From assembly GCA_963935595.1 (NCBI GenBank), contig OZ012560.1, positions 6,634,001 through 6,698,000 of the forward strand: a stretch of 64,000 nt of DNA. Reading direction: 5' to 3'. This DNA comes from Schoenobius gigantellus. Lineage: Eukaryota; Arthropoda; Insecta; Lepidoptera; Crambidae. Of this stretch, positions 11,778 to 23,242 are shown one piece after another. Numbering within the stretch: the first letter of the stretch is position 1; the number at the start of each line of letters is the position of its first letter. The notes beneath the pieces are model-generated. The model was not told the origin of the DNA, ran no database searches, and saw only the letters and a program-made list of their open reading frames with translations. The translations under genes and the position numbers were made by a program.

Positions 11778-11995
11778 GAAGTAAGACAGGCAGTAAAATA
11801 ACTGGGTACGTGGCTTGACATCTTATGTTACGAGATCACCAATCTCGCTTATTCGGTTAGGGACAGATTCTGGTTTGGTATGTTCATTCGCGCCCTTCTT
11901 GGGGTCGTGGATTTGCGAGTCGCCACATGTACTTACTATAGGCAACTGTATAGCCATTTACTATCAAGTAGGCAGCCAGCCTATTTTCCAACACT
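11778..11995 (+). repeat. dispersed repeat fragment related to 43390-43560
   Basis: It shares CTGTGTTC, AATAACTGGGTAC, GACATC and GCCACATGTA blocks in the same order with the repeat in TKT intron 1. The short open frames across it are incidental. Confidence 0.4.
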
Positions 11996-12500
11996 GTATA
12001 AAGCAAAATTCGATCGTATCCTTACTCATCTATCAGAAACAGGTGAAGTAAGGAGCCATGATTCGTCAGCTCGATTCAGAATTTCCACCCTCGTTTTATC
12101 GTAAACGAAAACTGTTATTTCAAAGCAGTTGTGCAAGCGAAATTAAGTCTTACGCCACTTACAGACGAATTGTATTAAATGAATGGTCTATGTTGGTGAT
12201 TGTGTCATGATCGGACTCGTGCAATTTTCTACATCAGAACAATATCAGAATCATTTGATCATAGAAGCACAAATATTGTTCCATTAGAGCACATCCCCTA
12301 TTGCGACTGTGACTACGTCGGTACAGTTATCTGTGTACTAATTTGGAGACTTTACTATCTTCCAATATTTACAAATTGTATACAATACCTACAATATTTT
12401 ATTACAAATAATTTCAAGCGCTTAAAACTAACTTTAGCTGTTTTGAAATTATCGTTTAATTTCCAGAGACCCATTTGACAAAGGCCAACTGGCTGATACA

Positions 12501-12541
12501 GGGTCCCACGAGGCTATCAAATTTTTAATCTCGTGGGACCC
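12501..12541. repeat. perfect 12-bp GC-rich hairpin
   Basis: GGGTCCCACGAG (12501-12512) pairs exactly with CTCGTGGGACCC (12530-12541). It may be an end or subterminal hairpin of an unidentified element. The rest of 11996-12900 is unassigned. Confidence 0.8.
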
Positions 12542-12901
12542 ACCATACTATCCATCCCTAGCTCAAAATTCAACCCATGAAACTTTTACATGGAATAAGA
12601 TAAGGCTTATTTTGCGTGCACCAACTCATTGCACCCATGTACTAGAATTAGATCCGACATTGAACTGAATGACTTCATATTATTTCATTACTAACTGTGC
12701 CCGCGAACTAAGTTTCGAAACTTTGAATTTTTCGGATTCAGATTCTCCGCATCCTGTGGAAGTTTTAGAAAATCCTTCCTTAATGGACACTTACATAAGC
12801 CAATAAAAGCCCTGTACCGAATTTTATGCTTTTAGCTCCAGTAGTTTGTGCTCTACGTTGATACCTCAGTCAGTGGCCCACATAGCCTTATTTAAATTTC
12901 T

Positions 12902-13112
12902 TTTTTTTTTCTTTTTAAAAAAAACATTGCCCTACACTAGGATTTTCTCCTGTGTCGTGGGTGCAGTTACAAACATAGAATATCACATGCACATACGCCC
13001 AGACCGGAAAAAAATTCTGTAGGCCATACAAAACATTTGTCCCGTACGGGAATCGAACCCGCGACCCGTTGCGCAGTAGGTCATCACTCGACCTCTGCGC
13101 TAAACGTGTAGT
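12902..13112 (-). mobile_element. tRNA-derived SINE, second family
   Basis: On the minus strand a tRNA-like head (TTAGCGCAGAGGTCGAG A box, GGGTTCGATTCCCG B box) is followed by a body with GGTCTGGGCGTATGTGCATG and CCACGACACAGGAGAAAATC, then an A-rich tail. The same family lies at 25782-26007 and 62096-62300. It is not a tRNA gene because the acceptor stem does not close. Confidence 0.8.
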
Positions 13113-13221
13113 AAATACAGATTGAATCTATACACGGTGTTTCATAATAACCAATAAATAATCAATTCTTTATCGAAAACTCATTATTAAACACGTAATG
13201 TCATTGAACCCAAAATTTTAA

Positions 13222-13262
13222 TGTAAATCATAGTATCATCATCATGTCTATGATTTACATGA
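13222..13262. repeat. 13-bp inverted repeat
   Basis: ATGTAAATCATAG and CTATGATTTACAT are exact reverse complements around a short loop. They lie just downstream of the Tc1 transposase remnant and may mark its end region. Confidence 0.6.
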
Positions 13263-13365
13263 AAATGTTATCAGATTATCAATAGTGGCCTTTGGTTTTA
13301 TCCTCCATGTCCGGGAAAGATGTAAAAAAAGATCTTGGTTGGAGTGTAAATTCTGAGGAAGTTGT

Positions 13366-14057
13366 TCAAGCCATTCTTCCGAGCAAATCCCAGGCGTGCT
13401 CAATAGGATTCATATCGCTGGACTGGGGAGGCCAGTCTAAGAGTGCGATATCTCGTTCACGAAGAACGTGCATCACTGATTCTGCGGTATGTGCGCGAGC
13501 ATTGTCTTGCATGAAGATGAAATTCGCCCCCAATTGAATTCGGTGTGGAACAACAATAGGTTCTACCACCTCGTTGCGGTATTTTTCGGCATTTATGTTG
13601 CCCGGTATAAAAACGAGGTCTGTTCTACCGCCAAGGCGAATACCAGCCAAAATCATAATTGTACCGTCATGGTAGGAATGAATTTCCTGAGGGCAACGTA
13701 GCCATTCATGACGTCCAGAAGCTCACCACACGCGTATTCTTCTTGAGTCCGGGTGAAAGAAAACCAAACCTGGATTCGTCAGAAAACAGGACATGAGCCC
13801 ACTCTTCTTCCGGCCATCGCAGGTGAATACGAGCCCACTACCAACGCTGAGGACGATTGCCACGTCGAAGCGCTACGACCCGTAAAGGCCTACGAGAATG
13901 CACACCGATCTCGTGCAGTCTCTTCCTGGCAATTTGACTGCTGATAGCCACTTGATGTTGAAACCTCAGGCTTTCAACGAGTTACCGGGTGGTAGTTTTA
14001 GGCTCCCGTCTGACAATATTCTGAATAAAATGGTTTTGTCTTTCGGTGGTTATTCGA
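13366..14057 (-). pseudogene. Tc1-like transposase, C-terminal two thirds
   Basis: On the minus strand the sequence encodes a Tc1-type transposase in broken frames: VRREPKTTTR, ISSQIARKRLHE (second helix-turn-helix), WAHVLFSDESRFG (catalytic D), RTDLVFIPGNINAEKYRNEV, FMQDNARAHTAES (second D) and LLDWPPQSSDMNPIEHAWD (third acidic residue, E). It stops early, just after this motif. The N-terminus lies 3.2 kb away at 17221-17394, separated by the retrotransposon at 14063-17218. Several stops and frame changes make it inactive. Confidence 0.8.
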
Positions 14058-14063
14058 TATCTG

Positions 14064-16733
14064 TTGTGTCTAATATGGTTATTTATATCTATCTCAGAAC
14101 CCAACATTTCAGATGCTAGCTGTGTTCAAATCACCTTAAACATCGATACCGTGATCTTAGCCATTTACAGACCGTGCGCTTTTCGAAGCGCTCACAATTT
14201 CGTTGTTTCGCTTGATCCAATCCTTACACGCCTAAAAGGGTTTAAAAACATAATTATTATAGGAGACATAAACATTAATATCTGCTCTCTCCAACCTCAC
14301 CCTGACATCGAGGAATATCTGAACACGCTTGCCTTCCATGGTCTACTCCCAGCTCACACCTTTCCCACTCGAAATCTCTCCTGCCTTGACCATGTCATTC
14401 TTAAAACGACACAATCAGCTTATACTCTTGTTCTCCATTCATCCGTCACCGATCATAATGCAGTCCTTTTCGCAATTCACACAAAAAAAAGTTCTTCTCC
14501 CCCAGTAACAATAAAAAAAATTAATTACATTGACCTCATCGAGACCGTCAAACACACAGACTTTTCTCCAATACTTGAGCTCTCTGATCCCAATAAGGCC
14601 ACCAACCTCCTTATCAAACAACTCAGTGCAGCCATAGCCTTGCACTCTGACTCCCATACCCTGCCTCGTCGTCGCCGGCTTCTTAAACCCTGGATTACAC
14701 CAGGTTTGTTAAGGTGTATGAGAAATAGAGATGGAATGCATAAGAAAATTAAAAAAGATCCCAATAATGACACCCTTCGCGTGACCTACCTCCGATATCG
14801 TAACTTTTGTAACTCCTTACTTAGGAAAGTAAAACATACTTATGAGAGGGAGCTCATCAACAAGGCTGGGTCAAATAACAAGAGACTATGGAAAGCGATC
14901 AGAGACGTTTCCGGCCTTAACAAAACCCATTCCGGTGCGGGTGACCTGCTTGCATGCATGCCATCTGCACTAGCATCTATTGAGCACGTTAACTCGTTTT
15001 TTGCTGGTGTTGGAGAATCACTTGCTGAGGACATCATGAAGAAGAAATCTCTCGCATCTGATTCCTCCCATTTACCCCCGGAACCGCTCTATTCAAGTTC
15101 ACCTCCTCCGCATCCATCTCCCTATCCAAATTCCCAGTCTTTTGTACTCTTAGATACAACTCCATATGAAATTGTCTCACTTATCTCACTCCTTAAGGAA
15201 GATTGCGCTGTCGGCTGGGACAATATTTCCACAACTTTGTTAAAGCGCTGTAAAGATCTACTTGTCCCTCCAATAACACACATTTGCAACCTCTGTCTCT
15301 CGAGTGGTTGCTTTCCAGACGCCTTTAAAAAAGCCTTAGTTCACCCTGTCCACAAGTCGGGGGATCGAAGCCGTCCCAACAATTATCGACCTATATCGGT
15401 TTTGTCTGCCCTATCGAAGATCTTGGAGAGATTGATAAATAACCGTCTTATGGATTTTCTCGAAAATCGGCACTTCTTATCCCCATGTCAATACGGGTTT
15501 AGATCGGGTAGGTCTACAGCTGACGCTGTTCACGATCTCACGGATCACATTGCTAGAGCTCTAGATGGGGGGAGGAAGTGCTTGACTATCTTTCTTGACC
15601 TGGCAAAGGCCTTCGATACGGTCTCGGTCCCGATACTCTTGGACAGGTTGGAAACTTTGGGAATCAGAGGTAACCAGCTTTCTCTGTTCCAGAGCTATTT
15701 CTCAAACCGCACTCAGTCCGTTGTTATAAATGGAAAAGTAAGCTCTGCACTTCCAATTAAATACGGTGTCCCACAGGGAAGCATTCTCGGTCCTACCTTA
15801 TTCTTAGTGTACATTAATGAATTATATTCCCTTAGTATCCCAAGCTGCAAAATTATATCATATGCAGATGACACCGCTCTTATCTTCACAGCTGATACAT
15901 GGGAGGAAACATTCCGTCGAGCGCAATCCGGGTTTCATCATGTTTCTCTTTAGCTCCGCGATAGCTTACTTACCTTAAATGTCAAAAAGACCACCTACAT
16001 CACATTTTCCATCAACAACATCCCCCAAAATACCTTAGATAACCTTCGCCTCATTGCTCACTCTCATACAGATACAGATTCAGTTCCCAATCCTTGTGAC
16101 TGTCCCCCTCTTTCTTCAACAAACTCGATTAAATACCTAGGTGTTATGATAGATAATAGGTTCTCATTTCAACCTCATATTAATATTACTGCTAGCAGAC
16201 TTCGAAAGCTTATGTTTGTTTTCAAAAGTCTCCGGCACGTGGCAGATCCGATTCATAACAAGAGAGTTTATATTGCAATGTGTCAGTCTCTTTTGATCTA
16301 TTGCGTAACTTCGTGGGGAGGTGCCTGTAAAGCTGTTCTCATCAAGCTTGAAAGAGCTCAAAGAGCGGTCCTTAAGGTTTGTACATTCAAACCCTTACTC
16401 TTCCCTACCTTTGAGCTCTTTCAATACTGCCAGGTCCTAACCGTTCGCCAGCTATTTGTCTTGCAGACCGTATTAAAACAACACCATCTTATCGAATATG
16501 ATCAAAAAGTAACACATAGCCGGCGGAACCACTTAGTCGCTAACTCATCGTCATTTAAAACTCGGTTCTCACATCGCTTTTTTTGTTATTTGGGCCCATT
16601 CCTATACAACGCACTCCATAGACAACTGGGCATCTACTCCTTATCTAAATTCCACTGCAAGACCAAAGTCTCCGCTTATTTACAAGATTTAAGTTACTCC
16701 GAAACCGAAAACTTCATTCATCCACATAGGTAA
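14064..16733 (+). pseudogene. non-LTR retrotransposon endonuclease/RT ORF with one TAG
   Basis: A single frame of 890 codons (final TAA included) is interrupted only by a TAG at 15951-15953. Domains in order: the C-terminal half of an EEP endonuclease (AIYRPC, GDININI, SVTDHNA; residues about 25-140), RT motifs NNYRPISVLSALSKILERLI, YGFRSGRSTADAV, FLDLAKAFDTV, GVPQGSILGPTLF and SYADDTALIF (catalytic D and DD), then after the TAG LRDSLLTLNVKKT, IKYLGVMID and a C-terminal domain to 16733. The N-terminus of the endonuclease is missing, so the copy is 5' truncated. Relatives usually have Trp at the TAG position (W-LRD-x-LLTLN), so a single G-to-A change is likely. Clade not settled (Jockey/CR1 group). 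The copy at 18490-19510 belongs to the same family. Confidence 0.8.
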
Positions 16734-16842
16734 TCATAATTAACAAAACCACTCATATATATTTATTATTATTATATACATATATATAATGGCTTCGGCT
16801 GTCAATGTACACATATCCACCACCATACACAAATTTACAATG

Positions 16843-16890
16843 ACGCGCACACACACACACTTACCCACACACACACTCACACACACACAC
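16843..16890 (+). repeat. (CA)n microsatellite
   Basis: An imperfect CACACA run lies within the retrotransposon 3'UTR. Confidence 0.9.
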
Positions 16891-17220
16891 GTGGATAGAG
16901 CATTGAATTGTCTCGCTTTTCCGCAATTTATAGTTCCCTTATATGGCATCAGTTTGTCTGATGTTCTGTCTTCTTACACATGACTGATGTTATGTCGTCC
17001 TTTTATGTTCATGTACTTAAATTTGTTGACTTTTAAATGTAATGTGCCCCCGGACCACATCGAGAGAGGAGAGTACTGGCGCTCTGTAATACAGGCTATC
17101 TACCTAGTATAGACGCCAGTCTCTCACAATCTATGTTAATTGCACACGTATTGTAACCACCACAATATTATTAAGGCTTAGATTGTAAGAGAAAATAAAG
17201 ATTTATTATTATTATTATTA

Positions 17221-17394
17221 TCTACCAGGATGTTGTTCAGCCGTGTTCCCAGTGAGCCGATAGCGTTCCCACATCCTCCGGATAACCGACTGGTTGGAGT
17301 GGATGGCATCCGCAACTTCACGTTGGGTACGCCCGGCTTCAAGCATATCCACAGCACGCAACATTTAATTTTGAGTTAAATGCCGACGTGGCAT
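17221..17394 (-). pseudogene. Tc1-like transposase N-terminus
   Basis: On the minus strand an ATG at 17394 opens MPRRHLTQN, then an in-frame TAA, then MLRAVDMLEAGRTQREVADA and SNQSVIRRMWERY..TAEQHPGR. This is the first paired-type helix-turn-helix DNA-binding domain of a Tc1 transposase. It continues at 14057 across the inserted retrotransposon. The early stop confirms it is dead. Confidence 0.8.
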
Positions 17395-17956
17395 GATGTC
17401 CGATAAACCAGTCTTTAAATTAGTTACAAAAGAAATTTTAAAGATTCGATATTAATTAAATCAAATTGTATCCAAAAATGAAGAAACTTAAAATAGGAAT
17501 AACGTTTTGCCGCGAATTCATGCTAAAATGAGCTAAATTAATGTTTATGAAATTTTAAATTTAGAACATTATTTTATCACGCTTTTATTTTGTTCTTAAA
17601 TTTACGAGTATTAGTAGCATAGACTTTTTATTAAAGAGATTTTACAAAAAAGTTCGTCTTGGTGGTTGAGTCTAACACTCATATCTATCTATAGTCAAGT
17701 CAAAGTAATTACTTGAGTAAAAGTCGTTACTTATGTTGTGATTTTTATACAATAAGTAGGTACTGTGACAATAAAAAAATTGTCTTATTATTGCGTTCGG
17801 TGGCGCAGTAGTTCACGCGTCCAGTCTGTAATAATGGCGATTACGCTTTCGCAATGGTCCGTCACGAGATGGGTGACAAAAAACTTAGTATCTCGAGCTC
17901 CTCCGTCTTTCAAAAGGCTAGTTAAGCCGTTGCTCCTAGGTGTATTTGCAATCGTT
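17395..17956. other. Tc1 flank and unassigned sequence
   Basis: AT-rich sequence. The Tc1 end cannot be placed. A GTGGCGCAGTAGTTCACGCG stretch at about 17800 resembles a SINE head but no body follows. Confidence 0.3.
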
Positions 17957-18203
17957 AAAATTTTTTTTTACAAAAAATAGAACCGACATCAGAAACACTG
18001 AAAACTTAAAACTAATATAAGAATAGGTACAGACAACATCACACTTCTATATTGAAGTCGGCGCCAAACGATGATCTCCTAGAAAGTGTTAAAATTTGTC
18101 ACCGACTTCAATATAGAAGTGTGATGTTGTCTGTACCTATTCTTATATTATTTTTAAGTTTTCAGTGTTTTTGAAGTCAGTTCTATTTTTTGTAAAAAAA
18201 ATA
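17957..18203. repeat. foldback: ~105-bp inverted arms, ~40-bp loop
   Basis: The left arm (17957-18061) and right arm (about 18101-18203) are near-exact reverse complements, from GAAGTCGG at the loop outward through GACAACATCACACTTCTATA to TACAAAAAATAGAAC. It is part of a larger repeat reaching about 18437, where CCTCCTCCTTTTTTTGAAGT (18411-18430), followed by CGG, repeats the arm theme GAAGTCGG. Confidence 0.85.
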
Positions 18204-18489
18204 TTTTTAACTTTTTAGTAAAGGAAACCCTAAAATTAGTGTTTTTATCGATTTTCTATGGGATCTCATCATCAGATCCTGACTTTGATGATCATGGGAC
18301 CACCCTTGCAGTATACTCTATCAAATACAAAAAGAATTTTGGAAATCGGTTTAAAAATGACGGAGTTATGAGGTTACAAACATAAAATAAAAATACAACC
18401 GAATTGATAACCTCCTCCTTTTTTTGAAGTCGGTTAAAAATGCACCAAACTAACTAAGCATAACTTTCTTCACTTCTATACTACAGCTC

Positions 18490-19510
18490 CAAAAGAGTTG
18501 CTGAGTGTATCCAAAAGTCCTCAGAAATCTGTATACTCTGTGAATTATTACTTTGCAAAAATGTGGGCAAAGTGTTGGCAGAAAAAAATAATGTTCTCAC
18601 TGCATCCTCACCCTCCATCTCAAATGCGACTAACAAACGAACCGGCTCTTTTGTTCACAATGACACAAACGAAACCGAAATAAACAATATTATAATGAGT
18701 CTCAAGAATGAGTGTAGTAAAGGTTAAGACAATATATCTAATAGATTGCTCAAAAATCACAAAGACATTCTAGTACCACCTTTGACGTACATTTTCAATA
18801 TGTGCCTTTCAAATGGGACTCTCCCTAAAGCGCATAAATCCATTAATCAAATATTGTATATAAAGGGACAGGGGACAGAGACCTAGTTGGAAGCTATAGG
18901 CCAATATCAATTCTTCCATCACTCTCAAAAATATTAGAGAAAATTATTAATAACAGATTAATTGATTACCTTGAGTCTGGAAAGTTGTTATCTGAGTTTC
19001 GATATGGATTTCGTCGAGGAAGATCTACAGATGATGCAGTAAATGATCTCACAAATTTCATAACATCTAATTTGGATCAAGGCCATAAATGTATATCAAT
19101 ATTTTCAGACCTGGCAAAAGCTTTCGACACGGTGTCTGTCCCCATACTCCTCAAATAGCTGGAAAACATTGGCGTTAGGGAAAATCACCTTGATCTTTTT
19201 ACAGATTATCAGATTATCTCTCAGACAGGTTCCAGTATGTAAAAATAGGTTCCTATAGTACTTCTAATCTTCCAATCACCCATGGTATCCCGCAAGGCAG
19301 CATCTTAGGGCCAACGCTTTTTCTCATATATTTAAATGACCTGTTATGTTTGCACACATTTCAAGGAAGAATTATTTCATATGTTGATGATACTGCCCTG
19401 ATTTTTGTTGCTAAAACTTGGGAAGATACATATGTTTCTGCTCAAAGTGGTTTCAATTTGATTAAAACATTTTTTTTAATAGTGAAAAGACTAAATATGT
19501 AGCTTTTTCT
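18490..19510 (+). pseudogene. decayed reverse transcriptase
   Basis: Scattered frames encode SLKNECSKG.DNISNRLLK, YRPISILPSLSKILEKII, YGFRRGRSTDDAVNDL, DLAKAFDTVSVPIL, HGIPQGSILGPTLF and ISYVDDTALIF, followed by TWEDTYVSAQSGF. It is the same family as the RT at 14064-16733 (compare TADTWEETFRRAQSGF). Several in-frame stops and indels are present, and the catalytic box reads YVDD instead of YADD. No endonuclease domain remains. It is an old 5'- and 3'-truncated copy. Confidence 0.75.
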
Positions 19511-21450
19511 TGGCGAAAATGTTCTCATTCCCCATGTTCATAGTTGTTCCAAAACATAGAAAAATAACAGCTGTTTCATACAAATGTTCAACATCCATTG
19601 AACCTAGATGGATTGAACAGCTGTTTTTTTTTGCGATTTCAAGATTGATCACATAGTAAAAATTATTCTGTTTGATCGTCTGAACAAGCACAAAATTTGA
19701 ACCGTGACTAAAAATCACCCATATTTTCGTAAAATCATACTGCATTACCAACTCCCAATCAAACATAGCTTTAGCTTAAAAGTTGCCAAACTATGTGGTA
19801 ATTACGCCGACCACGATGGACATCCAACGCCCAAGTCAAAGATGGCGGCAGGAGCTCGAAAGTTTTTGCCGCCAAAACTTTACTCATTTCGTTTTTATTG
19901 GCGCCGGCTAGTTCGGAGTTCTTATAGTCAAACTGCTTCACCTCATCAATCATGGCATAGTTTATAGTTACTTATTGATTCGTATTTTTTCTGTTAATTT
20001 AATTATGACCATGATGAAAACTTCAAAAATAAAAAGTTCATGTCACGGGCATGATTTGATTTGTTGCTAGGCATGGACTTATCATATCAAAATATGCTAG
20101 GCATCAACATGGATTTATTACTTATATCAAACAGGACTGAGTTCTCTGACCAGAAAAACGAGCCGAGAGGGATAGCCAGATGAGAGGCCATTTGTCCCTT
20201 TTTTATATGGTGTCCATAATTTCTTCGTATTGAAAAGAACAATAATTACTCACAATATTAGGATGAAAATCCATATACGTAACAAATAATAACAAAAATA
20301 TATATGTTTGAAATAATGAATTATTATTTTAGTTTTTAAATAAGTATACCTAAATACTTAAATATGCAAAATCATACTTTACTTAAGTACTTACTTATCT
20401 ACAAATATTCTTTTTGTCCAGAGACTATTGTTGTTGAATGGATTTTTGGAAAACCAAAAATATATTAATAATAAGTAAGAACCTATCAATTATTTCTGTA
20501 ACTATATTTAAAGTAGGTTCTTACATACATAGAGATGCATTGCATAAAAAAAACCATGTAGAATTACAAATTATTGACTCCACGATGAGTACTTATAATA
20601 AAAAAAAACTCCTAAAACAATACACGCTAGAAGAAAAAATGCTTTCTGATCATGCTGCCCACAAATCATAACGACTATGCCGCATTTTACCTTAATCTCC
20701 TATTGACTAGGAAGCATAATGCTTACCTTACAGAGGCTTACAGTATGACTATACCTACAACATTTAACCTAAACCTTATATTAACTAGGAAGCATACATA
20801 TATTGTATTAACAGTATTTTGAATATTTGATCTGGATCTTTATATTATTCAGGAAATGGAAGCTTGATGCTAAAAAAGGTGTTTTTTGGGCCATCGTCTA
20901 GAGGGACCCTAAACACTGACATGATAATGACAGTGGACGGTACTAACCAAATAGACGTAAAACCAAGAAGTTCCAACGTAATTGAAAACAAAAAAAAACT
21001 CATTTTGATCTAAAGACGATCATTCTACTACTTACCTTAGAAATTTTGTTTGGTGCAAATTTTGAACTATAGGCAAATTACTATTAAGAAACTATTATTT
21101 TTTGGACATTTTGCTTGATAGACATTTTGATCTGTATACGATTTACAGCTTAGGTAATAAGTATGTCTTGCCCCCACAGCATGAACATCGAAACACGATA
21201 TGATAAAAGGATAAATCGATATGATGTCAAAATATAGGTAAGTATTCGTTTTTGTTATAATTTTAGATAAGTTTTTTTTTATATTTTAAGCTAGCATTAA
21301 CAAGTATATTTCTAATATGAAATCACAATTATAATTATTATTAAGAACTTAAAATAGTAAGTATTGGATATAATGGTTACCTTGAAAACAATGTCCAAAA
21401 TAATAATACCAATATCCAAAACTTGAAGATAACTAAAAATCCAACTATTT
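19511..21450. other. no gene recognised
   Basis: AT-rich. An AACAGCTGTT palindrome is repeated at about 19567 and 19617. No coding homology was seen on either strand. Confidence 0.3.
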
Positions 21451-21825
21451 AGGGTTCCGTAGTAAACAAGGAAGGGACTCTTATAGTTTAACCAAGTCTG
21501 TCTGTCTGTCCGCGGTTTTACTCAGAGACTATAGTACTAGAAAACTGTAACCCCCTCTATCTGCTAAACGGTATATATAACGAAGTTTAAAGGAAAACTA
21601 TCAGAGTTGAATTTCATTGAAAATTAGTAGGTACTGAATATAAATTTACGAACCACATGAAGTTAAGGAAATATAAAATCATTGCAGCTTTAACAATAAT
21701 AATAAATGTCTAATTTAATAGCAACGTGTTGTGAGGTGTGAGTGTGAACCCAAAGTTGACATTTGCAACTACGGAACCCTATACTGCGCGTGGCCCGACA
21801 CGCACTTGCCCGGTTATTTTATTAA
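21451..21825 (+). mobile_element. non-autonomous repeat with AGGGTTCCGTAG ends
   Basis: AGGGTTCCGTAG (21451-21462) and its exact reverse complement CTACGGAACCCT (21769-21780) bracket a body with tandem TCTG (GTCTGTCTGTCTGTCCGCGG). A GCGTGGCCCGACACGC stem-loop follows at about 21787. I associate this arrangement with an abundant lepidopteran dispersed repeat; class not certain. Confidence 0.6.
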
Positions 21826-22044
21826 AGTTTTTTTTTTAGTTTATTTAAAACTCCACAGACTCGTGGTCCGTGCCTTTGGGATTCTTGGGTACAATATTGT
21901 GACCTATATACATATTTATATTTTTCTAAACGCTTACTACTAAGTACTCTTCACTTAATCTAGGGTGAGTTGCGCATTTACAATTTTATATTTTAATGTA
22001 TATTAGTTGCTTATATAAAGATAATTTATATGTTACCCTTTCGG

Positions 22045-22250
22045 CCGCCATGGCAACTAAACTTCGCAACCGGTTGAGAAAAAGACATTTTTATTCTTTG
22101 TCGGCAACTAGTTACGAATAAATAATTTTTTTTTCTTTATAAGCAACTAGTTGCCAACAAGCAATACTTTTATCCGCCATGGCAACTGAGTTTCTCAACC
22201 AGTTGTGAAAAAGAATTTTAAATTATTTCTTGGCAACTAAATGCGGCAGA
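22045..22250 (+). repeat. ~124-bp direct repeat with GCAACTAGTTGC palindromes
   Basis: Two copies of a unit starting CCGCCATGGCAACT and containing CAACC.GTTG.GAAAAAG occur about 124 bp apart. Between them lies GCAACTAGTTGCC. No coding sense is apparent. Confidence 0.6.
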
Positions 22251-22442
22251 AGTAATGGGAAGTTATATTCATTTGTTGACAATCTTTGCGGTCAATCCGT
22301 ATATAAATCCTATTTCTAGAATTACTGGCCAGGGTTATTTTTCCTTTTAATTGATATATGTCAATTAAACAAATATGTCATTAATTTTCCCTGACAAATC
22401 AGTAGTAACACATATTTTGTCCCAAACTGGCCCAGGCCAAAG

Positions 22443-23242
22443 GTGTAGCTGGTGCAGATCATTAGTGGTCACGGCTGCTTTGGCCGCTACCTGCACCGGA
22501 TTGGGCGTGAGCCAACTACTTAGTGCCACCACTGTGGTGCTACCGAGGACTCAGCACAGCACACCCTTGAAGAGTGTGCTGCCTTTACCTCGCAGCGCAA
22601 CACGCTGGCCTCGTGAATTGGCCCAAACCTCTCTCTCCCTTCCTTGATCACAAGGATGGTCGAGAGTGAAGAGACCTGGAATGCAGCAAACTCCTTCTGT
22701 GTGGAGGTCATCACACAGAAGGGGGCAGCAGAGCGGATTAGGGAGGATGACCCATCGGCAGACCCCTGCCGTCGTAGGAGTCCAGGACGATGTAGGCGAC
22801 AGTTCGCTCGCCTTCTTCCTTCTGACGGTGACCAGCGGGACGCGGGTCAGGGAAGCCCGAGTCCTGCATTGCAAAGGTCACTGCCATTCGTCGATGCTCC
22901 TAATGCCCAGGAGCATCGCCGAGCTTTCCTTTTTGGGGAGGCAAGAGGGGCTCGCCACAGGCGAGCAGACGCTGACGAGATCATGGAAGTGTCCGAAAGG
23001 GCCTTGTCCGGTCACGAGGCATCCCTCCTCGGCGTATCCTCTTCGTCTGATGACGGGGAGGATACGGCGGTGATGGGCGTGCTCGTGCCAAGGCGTATCT
23101 GAGGGGGCATCGTTGGGTTTAAGTCGGTAGGCCGCGGTCCCTGGCTGGCACTTTGCCCCCAGTGGTCGCGGAGAGCCCGACATAACCTCGCGTTTTCCCA
23201 AGCGCGAGGTATGCGCAAAGCATTACGTTGAGAACGTAAAAA
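22443..23242 (+). mobile_element. 5'-truncated R1-like retrotransposon copy
   Basis: It encodes, across broken frames, the C-terminal end of the same ORF2 as the element at 52080-58968: GHGCFGRYLHRIGRE, CHHCGA.ED.AQHTLEEC, AFFLLTVTSGTRVREARVLH and the final ALSGHEASLLGVSSSSDDGE region. An exact 9-bp target duplication AGGCCAAAG flanks it (22434-22442 and 23243-23251), with a short A tail before the right copy. Only about 800 bp of the element was inserted. Confidence 0.8.

Larger units (their letters stand above)
14063..17218 (+). mobile_element. non-LTR retrotransposon inserted in the Tc1 element
   Basis: It comprises the ORF above plus a 3'UTR with an AC-rich microsatellite and a (TTA)n tail ending at 17218. 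It splits the Tc1 transposase between ...AEQHPGR (17221 side) and ITTERQNH (14057 side). The 5-bp sequence TATCT is present at both junctions (14058-14062 and 17219-17223) and is a possible short target duplication, though the TTA tail makes the right edge uncertain. Confidence 0.75.

Noticed and set aside
12902..13112. tRNA gene (B box GGGTTCGATTCCCG)
   Set aside because: Only the promoter boxes resemble tRNA; the acceptor stem does not pair and the body is a SINE shared with 25782 and 62096.
17221..17394. Separate small DNA-binding gene
   Set aside because: It is the displaced N-terminus of the Tc1 transposase with an early stop.
20400..20960. Possible transposase exon (short frame at 20438-20671)
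   Set aside because: Lys-rich short frame with no recognised motif; downstream GC-richer block at 20880 gives no readable frame.
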